From an uncultured Candidatus Melainabacteria bacterium (lineage in GTDB: Bacteria > Cyanobacteriota > Vampirovibrionia > Gastranaerophilales > Gastranaerophilaceae): a stretch of DNA of 64,000 nucleotides. The notes under the pieces were generated by a model. It saw nothing but the letters and a program-made list of their open reading frames with translations. It was not told the origin of the DNA and searched no databases. Of the stretch, positions 36,425-46,649 are shown piece by piece; positions within the stretch are counted from its first letter, which is position 1, and each line of letters starts with the position of its first letter. The stretch lies in contig CANARY010000008.1 of the NCBI GenBank assembly GCA_947364235.1, positions 20,308 to 84,307 of the forward strand, read 5' to 3'. The position numbers were made by a program, and so were the translations under genes.

Positions 36425-37738
36425 TCACAAAGAAACTTCAATCTCAAAGCTTCTTTTCCACGGATAACTGTATGTTATTGAGCTGGTTAATGCATATCCT
36501 AGAGCTTGAGAAAGTTTTTCTTCGTAAGGTCTCATCAAATCACTGATATCAGGTATCTGCCCATTAACTCTAACATTTGCTTGATAAGCCCAGTCATCTA
36601 AAAATCTTATCATTTGAAGGCGTTTAAAAGCTTCTTCGTTATACTGACCTGCATTCCATCGTACTTTTACCCCTGCAAGCAAACTTCCAAGGGTATTTGC
36701 AGAAGTATTCCAGCCTGAATAGCCGTAAAAGTTAGAATCGAGCTTTGACAAAATATCTTCGACGAAATCATTATCTGCACCGTTTGCATATCTTACATCA
36801 GCTATAGCATAAGGCTTATCCGGCGGAATAAAATTGCCTTTATATTTACTCCCTGTTTCCCAGCCCATAACATGTTCACCTTGTTTCTCAATAAAATTAT
36901 TTACAATAATAACTAAGTCAGCTTCTGTTTCATCCTCAACAACTGTAAACCCTCCAAGCTCAAGCTGACCAAGAACAGACTGTTCAATTGAAACATCTTC
37001 ATAGTTTGAAACGCAATGTTTAAAATCGGGCTCTGTATACCGGATAAATACTTTAATTTCTTTTTCAACCGCACGAGCAAGTAAAGTCAAAGGAATTTCA
37101 TCTGCTCCTGTTTTTGTCTTACCTCCTTGAGCTTCAAGCCTTTTGGCTTCTTCAACATTTATTCCCTTTGGAGCACAATCGTCTTTTGAAAAAATCAAAG
37201 TATCAAACACACCTTCTTTTTGCCAATTAAGATAAGTTTCATTTATTTCATAATTTCTAAGCCTTGTTCTCAAATAATCAGCAAGAATTTCCGGAGGAAT
37301 ACCTTCATTTGTCTGCATGCCGGAATACGAAAACTCAAAAATCTTTTTACCGTAATCTTTCCAGTATTTTTTCTCTTCCTCATTGCAGTTATTATTAGAA
37401 ATCCGCATTATGCTTGAAAATGCATAAACTTTTTTATTCCTAAGAAACACTTTAAGCCTTCCGATTCGGGTTTTTATAGTGTTAACTTCATCATTAGAAC
37501 GCCTTGATGGAATTAAACCGCCATGAGCAACTGTATCTAAAGAAAGGATAACAGCTTCGCATTTTTGATGTTTTTCAACCCATCTAATCATTTCATTCAT
37601 ATCGGCATTTTTAGTTAAATCACCTAAGAATTCACGCGGAGGAATAAAAAGTTCAATATCTTCGTCAATTGCAGCTATGTCTTTTGCAAGATTATAACAA
37701 ACCGGACGGTTATCTATCGGTATAAAACAAATTTTCAT
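36425..37738 (-). CDS. DUF4127-family protein
   Basis: 437 residues. Starts MKICFIPIDNRPVCYNLAKDIA and contains ILSLDTVAHGGLIPSRR and SSIMRISNNN, which define DUF4127. Cytoplasmic, Rossmann-like at the start. Biochemical role unknown. Probably co-transcribed with the U32 gene. Confidence 0.85.
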   Translation of the reverse strand: MKICFIPIDNRPVCYNLAKDIAAIDEDIELFIPPREFLGDLTKNADMNEMIRWVEKHQKCEAVILSLDTVAHGGLIPSRRSNDEVNTIKTRIGRLKVFLRNKKVYAFSSIMRISNNNCNEEEKKYWKDYGKKIFEFSYSGMQTNEGIPPEILADYLRTRLRNYEINETYLNWQKEGVFDTLIFSKDDCAPKGINVEEAKRLEAQGGKTKTGADEIPLTLLARAVEKEIKVFIRYTEPDFKHCVSNYEDVSIEQSVLGQLELGGFTVVEDETEADLVIIVNNFIEKQGEHVMGWETGSKYKGNFIPPDKPYAIADVRYANGADNDFVEDILSKLDSNFYGYSGWNTSANTLGSLLAGVKVRWNAGQYNEEAFKRLQMIRFLDDWAYQANVRVNGQIPDISDLMRPYEEKLSQALGYALTSSITYSYPWKRSFEIEVSL

Positions 37739-37815
37739 AAAAATATTATATCAGGGAAGGCGGAAAAATTAAATTAACATTAATTTTTCTTGATTTTTTA
37801 AAAACAGCATTAAAA

Positions 37816-37830
37816 TATAATTATACGGAG
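37816..37830 (+). promoter_or_regulatory. clpB -10 box and ribosome site
   Basis: TATAAT at 37816-37821 and CGGAG at 37826-37830, eight bases before the ATG. The transcript leader would be very short. No CIRCE-type inverted repeat is visible upstream. Confidence 0.55.
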
Positions 37831-37837
37831 TAATTAT

Positions 37838-40429
37838 ATGCTTAATTTTGAAAAATTTACAAACTATTCACAAGAAATCATCTTTGCAGCGAACGCAAAA
37901 AAAGATTTTTACAAAAATTCAGAAGTTCAGCCTGAGCACATCGTAATGGCAATGATTGAAGATAAAGGAATAGCTAAAGATTATTTAGAAGAGCTTAAAC
38001 TTCTCAACCAAAATTTTATTAACGCAATCGTTTCAAAAATCAAAGAATATCCGACTTTATCAGGAGTAACGGCAGGAGGACAGGTATTCTTATCGCGGGA
38101 AACAAATACACTGCTTGAAATAGCTTCACAGGAAGCTGAAAACTTGAAAGATGAATTTGTCGGAATCGAATGCATACTAATTGCTATGACAAAACTCGAG
38201 AACTCTTTTATCAAAGACTTGCTTAAACGCAGCGGAGTGGATACAAACGCAGTTCTAAACGCAATGAGAAAAATAAGAGGTAATAAAAAAGTGGATACTA
38301 AAAACGCAGAAGAAAATATGAAAGCTCTTGAAAAATATTCAACAGACTTAACTGAAAGAGCAAGAAAGGGTAAATTAGATCCTGTTATAGGCAGAGATGA
38401 AGAAGTAAGACGTATTATACAAGTATTAAATAGAAGAACTAAAAACAACCCTGTTCTAATAGGCGAGCCCGGAGTCGGTAAAACGGCTATTGTAGAAGGT
38501 CTCGCTCAAAGAATTATTAGAGGAGATGTACCTGAAAGCTTAAAAGAAGTTAAACTTATTTCTCTTGACTTAGGCGCTCTTGTTGCCGGTGCAAAATTTA
38601 GAGGTGAGTTTGAAGAACGTTTAAAAGCTGTACTTAAAGAAGTTCAGGAATCAAACGGCGAAATCGTTATGTTCATTGATGAGCTTCATACTGTAGTCGG
38701 AGCCGGCGCAACAGAAGGTTCAATGGATGCAGGAAACCTTTTAAAACCAATGTTAGCAAGAGGCGAGCTGAGAACAATCGGAGCCACAACAATTAATGAA
38801 TACCGCAAGTATATTGAAAAAGACCCGGCTCTTGAACGTCGTTTTCAGCCGGTGCTTGTTGATGAACCATCTGTTGAAGACACAATCTCAATCTTAAGAG
38901 GTTTGAAAGAAAAATACGAAGTTCATCACGGAGTCAGAATTTTAGACAGCGCTCTTATTGCAGCTGCACAGCTTTCAGACAGATATATTACTGACAGATT
39001 TTTACCGGACAAAGCAATCGACTTAATCGATGAAGCCGCATCTGCTCTTCGTATTGAAATCGATTCCATGCCGGAAGAAATCGATGTTATGCTGAGACAA
39101 AAAATCCAGCTTGAAATTGAACGCGAAGCGTTGAAGAAAGAAACTTCTCCTGAATGTATAGCAAAAATCGACAAGCTTACTTCTGAAATTGACGAGCTTG
39201 AAGGCAAGATTTCCACTTTGAAAGCTCAGTGGGAAGTCGAAAAAAATACAATCACAGGCGAAGCCGGAATAAAAGAAGAAATTGACAAAGTTAAAACTCA
39301 AATAGCAGAAGCTGAACGCAATACAGATTTACAAACTGCAGCAGAGCTTAAATACGGCAAGTTAATGGAGCTTGAAAAGAAGCTTCAATCAATACAAGGC
39401 AAAGAAAAAGGTGAAAACCAGCTTCTTAAAGAAGAAATTGACGGTGACGATATTGCAGAAATTGTCAGCAAATGGACAGGAATTCCTGTAAACAAACTTA
39501 TGGAAAGCGAAATGCAGAAGCTTCTCCGCATGGAAGATGTACTTCACAAGCGCTTAATCGGTCAGGATGAAGCGGTAGAAACCGTATCTGACGCAATCAG
39601 ACGCGCACGTTCAGGTTTAAAAGACCCTAAACGTCCTATTGGTACGTTCATTTTCTTAGGTCCTACAGGGGTTGGTAAAACCGAACTTGCAAAAACTTTA
39701 GCAGAGTTTTTATTTAACGACGAAGATGCAATTGTTCGTATTGATATGTCAGAATACATGGAAAAACACAATGTTGCAAGGCTTGTCGGAGCTCCTCCAG
39801 GATACGTCGGATACGAAGAAGGCGGGCAGCTTACAGAAGCCGTCAGACGTAAACCTTACTCTGTTGTACTTTTTGACGAAATTGAAAAAGCACATCCTGA
39901 TGTGTTTAATATAATGCTTCAAATTTTTGATGACGGACGTTTAACAGACTCAAAAGGCAGAACAGTCGACTTTAAAAACACTGTCATCATTATGACAAGC
40001 AATATCGGAAGCGAAATCATCTTAGAAGACTCGCTTAATCCAATGGGTGCAAACTTTGATGAAACAAAAGAAAAAGTTATGACAGTTATGAGAGAACGCT
40101 TTAAGCCTGAATTCTTAAACAGAGTTGACGAAACAATCTTCTTCAAAGCGCTTACAATGCAGCAGCTTTCATCAATTGTTGATATCCAGATGAATCATTT
40201 GAGAAGCCTGCTGGCAGACAGAAACATTACGTTTGAAATCACAGAAGATGCAAAAGAATTTTTAGCAAGGCGCGGTTTCAATCCAATGTACGGCGCTCGT
40301 CCGCTTAAACGTGTTATCCGCCAGATGGTAGAAAACCCGCTTTCTAAGCTTATTCTTTCTCAGAAATTTATTGAAGGCGACAAGATTAAAATTGATGTCA
40401 AAGATGATGAGATAGTTTTTGAAAAATAA
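37838..40429 (+). CDS. clpB: Disaggregase chaperone ClpB
   Basis: Hexameric AAA+ disaggregase acting with DnaK. N-domain (~1-145), NBD1 Walker [16 protein letters not shown], a ClpB-type coiled-coil M-domain ([20 protein letters not shown]), NBD2 Walker [17 protein letters not shown], and sensor/C-domain [17 protein letters not shown]. Length 863 and the long M-domain separate it from ClpC. Monocistronic with strong terminator. Confidence 0.97.
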   Translation: MLNFEKFTNYSQEIIFAANAKKDFYKNSEVQPEHIVMAMIEDKGIAKDYLEELKLLNQNFINAIVSKIKEYPTLSGVTAGGQVFLSRETNTLLEIASQEAENLKDEFVGIECILIAMTKLENSFIKDLLKRSGVDTNAVLNAMRKIRGNKKVDTKNAEENMKALEKYSTDLTERARKGKLDPVIGRDEEVRRIIQVLNRRTKNNPVLIGEPGVGKTAIVEGLAQRIIRGDVPESLKEVKLISLDLGALVAGAKFRGEFEERLKAVLKEVQESNGEIVMFIDELHTVVGAGATEGSMDAGNLLKPMLARGELRTIGATTINEYRKYIEKDPALERRFQPVLVDEPSVEDTISILRGLKEKYEVHHGVRILDSALIAAAQLSDRYITDRFLPDKAIDLIDEAASALRIEIDSMPEEIDVMLRQKIQLEIEREALKKETSPECIAKIDKLTSEIDELEGKISTLKAQWEVEKNTITGEAGIKEEIDKVKTQIAEAERNTDLQTAAELKYGKLMELEKKLQSIQGKEKGENQLLKEEIDGDDIAEIVSKWTGIPVNKLMESEMQKLLRMEDVLHKRLIGQDEAVETVSDAIRRARSGLKDPKRPIGTFIFLGPTGVGKTELAKTLAEFLFNDEDAIVRIDMSEYMEKHNVARLVGAPPGYVGYEEGGQLTEAVRRKPYSVVLFDEIEKAHPDVFNIMLQIFDDGRLTDSKGRTVDFKNTVIIMTSNIGSEIILEDSLNPMGANFDETKEKVMTVMRERFKPEFLNRVDETIFFKALTMQQLSSIVDIQMNHLRSLLADRNITFEITEDAKEFLARRGFNPMYGARPLKRVIRQMVENPLSKLILSQKFIEGDKIKIDVKDDEIVFEK

Positions 40430-40456
40430 AAAAAGAGCCAAAAGGCTCTTTTTTTT
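40430..40456 (+). terminator. clpB terminator
   Basis: Stem AAAAAGAGCC / GGCTCTTTTT around AAAA, then T-tract, immediately after the clpB stop. Confidence 0.9.
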
Positions 40457-41663
40457 AGAAAAACATTTGCATCGCATTTGGAAGCGCAGCATGATAGCTG
40501 GACACTCCTGGCTGCCAGAAGTTATTGTAAGTTACATGGTCATTATCTACAGAAATCCATTCACCTTTACTTACTCCATCTTGAAAACCTTCCGTTCTTT
40601 CAAGATCAGCGTTTGACTTGGTGCTTAAGCGGAAAAAGTTTTTATATCCGACAGTATCATTATATGACAGCCCCAAGCTGCTAAAATCCGGCATATTCTG
40701 AGCAATAACACTTAAATTGTTAGTAGGTGCATCTACCGGTAGATGCTCAATATATTTATATATTGAAAAATTGTGTTCATGGTTATAATAACAAAGAGGA
40801 GCTGCGTTTCGGCTTCTGTTATATGTAAGATAAGAATCAATTTTTGCCAGTGTGCCAAGAGCAAATGGAGCATCAAGACTTCTTAAATCAGCTCTGCTCA
40901 TTTTTAATACAAACTTCTTACCTTCAGGAGTAAACACGCCAAATACATTCTTATCAGATTTACCTTCTGTAAAATATTTAAAATCATATTTTCTGCCGTC
41001 AATAGTTAAGCTTTCTATCTTTTTGTTTGATTTCATTCCATATTCCATCTTTGAGCTTAAATAGTTAACCATTTCCATCAGATGATTAAATGGCAGCTCT
41101 TTTGGTACATTACCAATTGTAAGATTTTCATTTCCCCTGAGCTCTGAATGCTTCTTTAAAAGAACTTCGCCCCGCCAATCCGGTCTTATTCTTAATAAAT
41201 CTTCTACCGAATGTGCTTCACGAACTTTATTTTCAATAAATTTTGTATAAGCCTGGTTATAAGGACTAATGTATGAAAACGGCATAAAAATATTTGAGTT
41301 TTTAGGCAAAACTTTATACATTCCATCAGTAATAGCTTTTACCGATCTCGGATTATATACAATACTTGAGAAAAATTCTTTGCTTCTGTCACCTGCTTTT
41401 AATATTTCATTCAAAAATTTTTCCATAACTTCCGGAGCTTCTTTAATTTTTAAGAATGAGAAAACTGCAGGAGTCTTGTCATGACGTATATACCAATTGT
41501 ATTCGTCCCACAATTTTGGCATAGAACTTCCGCGAAAATTTATTTTGTTATAAATAGGATACTTTTTGGGTAAATCCACATTTTGAGATTGTATTTGATC
41601 CTTTTTTAGAAATTTGTTGGGTATTATATTGATATTATAAGGTTTTATTGATGTAATATTCAT
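40455..41663 (-). CDS. Hypothetical protein, possible kinase-like fold
   Basis: 402 residues; start ATG 41663 is chosen because AAGGAG lies just upstream, while a longer frame has none. The N-terminus is a polar leader ending in INFRGSS (F-x-G motif shared with other orphans here). The middle resembles the N-lobe of protein kinases/phosphotransferases: GVFTPEGKKFVLKM (beta3 Lys), a helix, then HNFSIYKYIEHLP (hinge-like). Later YNDTVGYKNFF and WISVDNDHVTYNN could be catalytic and metal loops. Speculative. Single gene. Confidence 0.55.
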   Translation of the reverse strand: MNITSIKPYNINIIPNKFLKKDQIQSQNVDLPKKYPIYNKINFRGSSMPKLWDEYNWYIRHDKTPAVFSFLKIKEAPEVMEKFLNEILKAGDRSKEFFSSIVYNPRSVKAITDGMYKVLPKNSNIFMPFSYISPYNQAYTKFIENKVREAHSVEDLLRIRPDWRGEVLLKKHSELRGNENLTIGNVPKELPFNHLMEMVNYLSSKMEYGMKSNKKIESLTIDGRKYDFKYFTEGKSDKNVFGVFTPEGKKFVLKMSRADLRSLDAPFALGTLAKIDSYLTYNRSRNAAPLCYYNHEHNFSIYKYIEHLPVDAPTNNLSVIAQNMPDFSSLGLSYNDTVGYKNFFRLSTKSNADLERTEGFQDGVSKGEWISVDNDHVTYNNFWQPGVSSYHAALPNAMQMFF

Positions 41664-41793
41664 TATTTTTCTCCTTTTATATTTAATGTGAAACAAAATA
41701 AAAATTGTCTTTTGTACAATAAATCGTTACAAATGTTTACTTAGATTATATTTTCTTTTATAATATAAGAATATTAGTTAGGGAGGAGTGCGT

Positions 41794-43029
41794 ATGAATT
41801 TAGATAAAGTAAGAGCAACAGATGCAGAAGTTGCGAAGTATATAGACGAAGAGCTTGAAAGACAGCAGACAACAATTGAGCTGATTGCAAGTGAAAATTT
41901 CACCTCTCCGGCTGTAATGCAGGCTTGCGGCAGCGTTTTAACCAACAAATATGCAGAAGGCAAGCCTCACAAACGCTATTATAACGGCTGCGAAGTTATT
42001 GACAAAATTGAAGAGCTTGCTCAAAAAAGAGCTTGCGAACTTTTCAAAATGGATCACGCAAACGTACAGCCACATTCCGGAGCTCAAGCTAACATGGCAG
42101 TTTTTGCAGCGCTTCTTAAATGCGGAGACCCCGTTTTAGGTATGGATTTATCAAACGGCGGTCATCTAAGCCACGGTTCTCCTGTTAACTTCTCAGGCAT
42201 GTACTTCAACGTAAAAAGCTACGGCGTAGACGAAAACGGAAACATTGATTACGAAGATGTCCGTAAAATGGCGCTTGAACACAAGCCAAAATTGATAATA
42301 TGCGGCGCAAGCAACTATTCAAAAATAATTGATTTTAAAAAGTTTAGAGAAATTGCTGACGAAGTCGGCGCAATTCTTCTTGCTGATATAGCTCACATTG
42401 CAGGGCTCGTAGCAGGCGGAGTTCACCCGTCACCTGCGGGTTACGCACAAATCGTAACTACAACAACACACAAAACTTTACGCGGACCAAGAGGCGGAAT
42501 TATTATGTGTGACGAAGAATACGCTCTTGCAATAGATAAAGCTGTTTTTCCGGGTATTCAAGGCGGGCCTTTAGAACACATTATTGCAGGAAAAGCTGTT
42601 GCTCTTAAAGAAGCTTTGCAGCCTGAGTTTAAAGCTTATGCAGAACAAATTGTTAAAAACGCAAAGGCAATGGCTCAAGGACTTCTGGATAACGGAATGG
42701 ATATTGTTGGCGGAATGACTCAAAACCACTTAATGACACTTGACTTAAGAAAAACAGGTAAAACCGGTAAAGATATGGCAAATATCTTAGAAAGAGTAGG
42801 AATTACTGCAAATAAAAACACTGTTCCAAATGACCCGCAAAGCCCGTTTGTTACAAGCGGAATAAGGCTTGGTGCAGCTGCGATGACGACAAGAGGCTTC
42901 AAAGAAAATGACATGAAGGAAGTTGCAAGAATAATTTCTGAAGCTATCAAAAATTCTGATAACGAAGAAGTTTTAAGCACACTTAGAGCAGAGTCTTTGA
43001 AGCTTTGCAAAAAATACCCTTTGTATTAA
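41794..43029 (+). CDS. glyA: Serine hydroxymethyltransferase
   Basis: Makes glycine and 5,10-methylene-THF from serine. Start ATG 41794 has GGAGG seven bases upstream; a GTG six bases earlier is too close. PLP Lys in [14 protein letters not shown]. Also [32 protein letters not shown] and [11 protein letters not shown]. 411 residues, normal. Followed 31 bases later by the WecA/TagO-type gene. Confidence 0.97.
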   Translation: MNLDKVRATDAEVAKYIDEELERQQTTIELIASENFTSPAVMQACGSVLTNKYAEGKPHKRYYNGCEVIDKIEELAQKRACELFKMDHANVQPHSGAQANMAVFAALLKCGDPVLGMDLSNGGHLSHGSPVNFSGMYFNVKSYGVDENGNIDYEDVRKMALEHKPKLIICGASNYSKIIDFKKFREIADEVGAILLADIAHIAGLVAGGVHPSPAGYAQIVTTTTHKTLRGPRGGIIMCDEEYALAIDKAVFPGIQGGPLEHIIAGKAVALKEALQPEFKAYAEQIVKNAKAMAQGLLDNGMDIVGGMTQNHLMTLDLRKTGKTGKDMANILERVGITANKNTVPNDPQSPFVTSGIRLGAAAMTTRGFKENDMKEVARIISEAIKNSDNEEVLSTLRAESLKLCKKYPLY

Positions 43030-43060
43030 TAAAGGTAAGTACAAATTAAAGGAAGAATAA

Positions 43061-44110
43061 ATGATAATCAAACTTACACAAGCACATATAATAGGCGCAT
43101 GCATTTCTTATTTAATAGGGGTGTTTATTGTACCATTTGTAATAGAATTTTCACAAAAAGAAGGACTTGTTGATGTTCCTAACGAAAGAAAGATTCACAA
43201 GAATCCGATTTCGCGTCTGGGCGGAATTGCTATCTGGACAAGTGCAATGTTAACGTTTTTATTCCTTGTTTTAATGAGCTATTACCCTTATGGCAGTTTG
43301 CTTTCTGGGATTTTATTAGGCGGTTCCTTGATGTTTCTATTAGGTTTGATTGATGATATTTATAATTTAGATGCAAAATTCAAGCTTGTTATTCAGCTTT
43401 CTATTGCTACTATAGTCTACCTTTTAGGAGTTCAAATAGATACAATTTTCAACCCGTTTGGCGGAGTAATTCATCTCGGGCTGTTTTCGTATCCTATTAC
43501 AATATTATGGATAGTAGGTATTTCAAACGCTGTTAACTTTATTGACGGAGTCGATGGTCTGGCAGGTTCAGTAATATCAGTAAGCTCAATCACGTTAGCG
43601 CTTATAGCAGTCGCAATAACGCCGGCACAGCCTATTACAGCATTAATTGCATTTATTCTTGCCGGCTCAGTTCTCGCATTTCTGACTTTCAATTTTAACC
43701 CTGCAAAAATATTTATGGGTGACTCAGGCGCACTGTTTTCAGGATTCCTGCTTGCAACTTTATCTATAGCTGGTGTTATGAAAGGTGCTGCTCTTGCTGT
43801 TCTGCTGCCATTTTTAGTACTTGCTGTTCCTATAATAGACATTACATTTTCAAGCTTAAGGCGGATTATGAAAGGAAAATCTCCCTTCGTGGCTGATGCA
43901 GAGCACATTCACCACAAGCTTTTGAAAGCTGGCTTTTCACAGAAAATAACTGTTGCAATTCTAACTTCTATTGCAATTGCAGGAGGAGCGCTTGCAACAT
44001 ATTTTACCGGAACTCTTAAAAACTATTTTATTTATATTGCAGTTTTAATTTTAATTATGGTTGTTTTAAGCGTAATCAGCGTTTTAACACAGCCTGATAA
44101 ATCATCATAG
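43061..44110 (+). CDS. Undecaprenyl-phosphate N-acetylhexosamine 1-phosphate transferase (WecA/TagO/MraY family)
   Basis: 349 residues, ~10 membrane helices. Loads a sugar-1-phosphate onto undecaprenyl phosphate at the inner membrane. Conserved: LGLIDDIYNLDAKFK (DD), NAVNFIDGVDGLAG, FNPAKIFMGDSGALF and HIHHKLLKAGFS. The His motif HIHH favours the WecA/TagO branch over MraY. Could start O-antigen, teichoic-acid-like or exopolysaccharide synthesis. Confidence 0.88.
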   Translation: MIIKLTQAHIIGACISYLIGVFIVPFVIEFSQKEGLVDVPNERKIHKNPISRLGGIAIWTSAMLTFLFLVLMSYYPYGSLLSGILLGGSLMFLLGLIDDIYNLDAKFKLVIQLSIATIVYLLGVQIDTIFNPFGGVIHLGLFSYPITILWIVGISNAVNFIDGVDGLAGSVISVSSITLALIAVAITPAQPITALIAFILAGSVLAFLTFNFNPAKIFMGDSGALFSGFLLATLSIAGVMKGAALAVLLPFLVLAVPIIDITFSSLRRIMKGKSPFVADAEHIHHKLLKAGFSQKITVAILTSIAIAGGALATYFTGTLKNYFIYIAVLILIMVVLSVISVLTQPDKSS

Positions 44111-44725
44111 TCCGCCTTGCAGACGCGAGAGCGGTTCTTTGCTCTCAGGAGGCAAATAAAGTTTATTAGGATTATTTATACAAAACTTTTGTCCAGGAAT
44201 CGGCGGAAATTCTTGCCGCATTCCAATAATATTTTTGTACCAGTTCATAGACTCATTTTTAGATATAAGTTTAATATTTCCCTGACAATTTGCTTCATCA
44301 CTTCTTCTCTGAGCTATTTGTAAAAGGCGCGTACCGATATCTTTGAAATATTCAAGAGATTTATTATGATAAGGCGTGCCCGGTTTTGAAAAGTTTCTCA
44401 AATCATCAACAAATACATGACTCGGGTCAGTATTTTCCCAAGGATTTGGAGGAAGCTTCGAAATTAAAAGATTTACATTACCGACAACCTCGTTTTTTTC
44501 GTTCTTAATCGTATAGTTTTCTGAATTATGTCCTAAAATTTTTTTAAAAACATCAAGATAAGCTTCTCCGCCATCTTTACGCACTCGAATCTTGCCGATA
44601 TACCCTTCAAGGCAGCTGCCGATATTTGTGTGCTTAAGAGTCGGAATGTTATGGCCAAAAGACACATTCTGTTTAGCTTTTGCAGGTTGATAAGGGTTAA
44701 TATTTAATAATATTGGATTAATCAT
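44105..44725 (-). CDS. Hypothetical protein with N-terminal SFG motif
   Basis: 206 residues. N-terminal polar leader ends in KQNVSFGHN, comparable to the F-x-G motifs of the genes at 2709 and 40455. The rest (RLLQIAQRRSDEANCQGNIKL, MNWYKNIIGM) looks like a GNAT-type acyltransferase C-terminal half: a helix, a strand, then Y/W-x-K-N-x-G-M. That is a weak resemblance. Overlaps the convergent WecA-type gene end by six bases. Confidence 0.55.
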   Translation of the reverse strand: MINPILLNINPYQPAKAKQNVSFGHNIPTLKHTNIGSCLEGYIGKIRVRKDGGEAYLDVFKKILGHNSENYTIKNEKNEVVGNVNLLISKLPPNPWENTDPSHVFVDDLRNFSKPGTPYHNKSLEYFKDIGTRLLQIAQRRSDEANCQGNIKLISKNESMNWYKNIIGMRQEFPPIPGQKFCINNPNKLYLPPESKEPLSRLQGGL

Positions 44726-44768
44726 AATACCAATTAAAAACCCGTAAAAAAATTTTTTGCTATTTAAA

Positions 44769-44802
44769 AAAGGGGCGCGCCGTAAAAACGGCGCGCCCCT
44801 TT
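44769..44802 (-). terminator. GC-rich terminator of the EF-hand gene
   Basis: 15-base perfect stem (44769-44783 / 44788-44802) with an eight-base GC core (GGCGCGCC site) and loop AAAA, followed leftwards by six T. Confidence 0.9.
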
Positions 44803-44808
44803 ACTCAA

Positions 44809-45363
44809 CTAAGCTTCATCATCATCCAAATATCTGTAATCCATTATACTGCCTTCATATTCAGTCAAATCATCACTGTAATACATAGACATGTTATTAA
44901 CAATACGATTTCTGTCAGCAATTTTTTGTTTTTCAATTTGAGAATTTACGCCATAAGCATTAATCTCTGCGTTTGTAAGTTTACCGTCGTGATTAGCATC
45001 AATGTCATCAAAATGTGCAAGAACAGTCTGCTGCAAAGAATTTGTCATACCGGAAGATGCTCCCAGAGAGATAATTTGTTCTCTTGTAAGTCCTTGTGTT
45101 GCCATATTGTTCATAAGTTTTTGAACTTCATCAGCAGATATAACTCCATCACCGTTAGAATCAACGCTATTAAAATTATTTGTTAAATATGAAGCAAATG
45201 TAGAGCCGTAAGCTGTGTTTGTAACATTCGTATTAGTTAGAGCGGAGTTCAAATTTTCCAAAGTAAGCCCGTCAGCATACTGGCTGGAAAGCAGAGAGAA
45301 AGAATTTGTCAGCCCTGCGTTTATACCGCTGAATAAAGATGAACCGTCTAATCGTTTGCTCAT
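44809..45363 (-). CDS. EF-hand calcium-binding protein
   Basis: 184 residues with two EF-hand loops: DSNGDGVISADE (68-79) and DANHDGKLTNAE (122-133), each flanked by helices. No signal peptide. The N-terminus is Ser/Leu/Asn-rich (SLFSGINAGLTNSFSLLSS) and the tail acidic. Likely a Ca2+ sensor or structural protein; partner unknown. AAGGAG-type ribosome site. Confidence 0.85.
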   Translation of the reverse strand: MSKRLDGSSLFSGINAGLTNSFSLLSSQYADGLTLENLNSALTNTNVTNTAYGSTFASYLTNNFNSVDSNGDGVISADEVQKLMNNMATQGLTREQIISLGASSGMTNSLQQTVLAHFDDIDANHDGKLTNAEINAYGVNSQIEKQKIADRNRIVNNMSMYYSDDLTEYEGSIMDYRYLDDDEA

Positions 45364-45466
45364 AATACATCTCCTTGTGATTAGTTATATTTATACACTT
45401 ATAGTTTAATAGTTTTTGCAATAAAGTCAATCATATAAGAATATGAGAAAATAATTTTACATGTGC

Positions 45467-45472
45467 TATAAT
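45467..45472 (+). promoter_or_regulatory. Extended -10 box immediately before start codon
   Basis: TGCTATAAT with TATAAT at 45467-45472; the ATG is at 45479, six bases later. Transcription would begin at or near the A of the ATG. Confidence 0.6.
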
Positions 45473-45478
45473 GTATAT

Positions 45479-46078
45479 ATGTTCAAACGTAAATGTAAAA
45501 TAACTTTCATATCACATGGGGCAACTGTCCATACAACAGAAGGAATAATAAGCGATGCAGAAAAGTATCCAAAACTTAACGAGCTCGGCGAAGAAGAAAT
45601 CGGAAAAGTATGCGAATACTTGGAATCCAGAGCTGTTGCTTATGACAAAATTTACACCAGCCCTTCTGCAAGATGCACCCAGTCTGCACAAATAATTGCA
45701 AAGCTATTCAAAAAAAATACAACAACAATCAAACTTTCTTCCAGAAACCATGGAGAATGGAGCGGAAGATGTTATGCTGATATTTTTGATGAATACGGTC
45801 CGAGAGCTATAATCCAGCAGCCTCATGGCGGAGAATCGCTTGAAGATTTCAATAAACGTGTCGGAGAAATAATTGACAAGCTTGTGGAAGAAAATAGAGG
45901 CAACCGAATTATTATCGTAACAACCCCTGATGTTATTCAGTCTGCAATTGCTAAAACACTTGAGCTCAACCCTGAAAGCCAGTTTAAAAACTTGATTAAA
46001 ACAGGAACATTGACCCAAATCAGTTATTTTGAAGATAACTGGTCAAGCGTTATTTATTCAGATTACATGCCTATATAA
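45479..46078 (+). CDS. Histidine-phosphatase superfamily protein, probably inactive
   Basis: 199 residues from ATG 45479 (an upstream ATG at 45461 lies before the -10 box). Phosphoglycerate-mutase-like fold: KITFISHGATVHT, IYTSPSARCTQSAQIIA, RNHGEWSGRCYADI and QPHGGESLEDFNKRV. The catalytic RHG reads SHG (H13 kept, Arg lost), and the C-terminal catalytic His is replaced (IVTTPDVIQSAIAKTL where VxHxxxI is usual). This suggests a binding or regulatory rather than catalytic role. Confidence 0.8.
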   Translation: MFKRKCKITFISHGATVHTTEGIISDAEKYPKLNELGEEEIGKVCEYLESRAVAYDKIYTSPSARCTQSAQIIAKLFKKNTTTIKLSSRNHGEWSGRCYADIFDEYGPRAIIQQPHGGESLEDFNKRVGEIIDKLVEENRGNRIIIVTTPDVIQSAIAKTLELNPESQFKNLIKTGTLTQISYFEDNWSSVIYSDYMPI

Positions 46079-46649
46079 TATTTTTGCAGAAAACATAAGT
46101 AGTTATTATATTGCCATTAAGTTCTTTGGCAGATTTTTTAATCTGCTTAAATCCGTTCTTTTCATAGTAATCATAATCGCATGTTGTATCTGACCATAAG
46201 TAAATCTTTTTGATATTCTGCTCAATACATTTTTCACCAAGTTTTGCAAGAAGTTTTTTGCCTATACCTTTTTGAAGACTTACAAACAGCCCAAGCATAA
46301 TATCATCATGATTCATGCATTCTTTCACATCTTGACCGCAAGATTCTAAAAAATCAAACAAATCCAGCGCTATCTTTTTTTCTCCGGAATCGGTCAGCTT
46401 CTGAACTTGTGTTTCTAAATATGCAAAACTGTTATTATTATCATCCTTTTTCGAAGCAAGTAAAAAACCTTTAAACTCGTCATCATAAGCCGAAAACGAA
46501 AAATCACGGTTTAAATCGTAATATTTAACCATAAACTCGTAAATCAATTTTTGAATTTGAGCGCTTTCCCGGGTATAAAAATTTCCCCAAGTAAGTTTTG
46601 CAACTTTAGAAGCGACTGCAATATCCTGATTAGAGAAATTTTGAATCAT
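46071..46649 (-). CDS. GNAT-family N-acetyltransferase
   Basis: 192 residues. Acetyl-CoA-binding motif A in LGLFVSLQKGIGKKLLAKLGEKC (Q/R-x-x-G-x-G/A), followed by KIYLWSDTTCDYDYYEKNGFKQI, the motif B part. Substrate unknown. Its ATGA start overlaps the fliE stop, so it ends the flagellar operon. Ends overlap those of the convergent phosphatase-like gene by eight bases. Confidence 0.85.
   Translation of the reverse strand: MIQNFSNQDIAVASKVAKLTWGNFYTRESAQIQKLIYEFMVKYYDLNRDFSFSAYDDEFKGFLLASKKDDNNNSFAYLETQVQKLTDSGEKKIALDLFDFLESCGQDVKECMNHDDIMLGLFVSLQKGIGKKLLAKLGEKCIEQNIKKIYLWSDTTCDYDYYEKNGFKQIKKSAKELNGNIITTYVFCKNII

Noticed and set aside
37981..38448. Leftward 155-residue frame opposite clpB
   Set aside because: Fully inside clpB, compositionally a reverse-complement artefact.
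41788..41793. GTG start for glyA
   Set aside because: It lies only one base after the GGAGG site; ATG 41794 has proper spacing.
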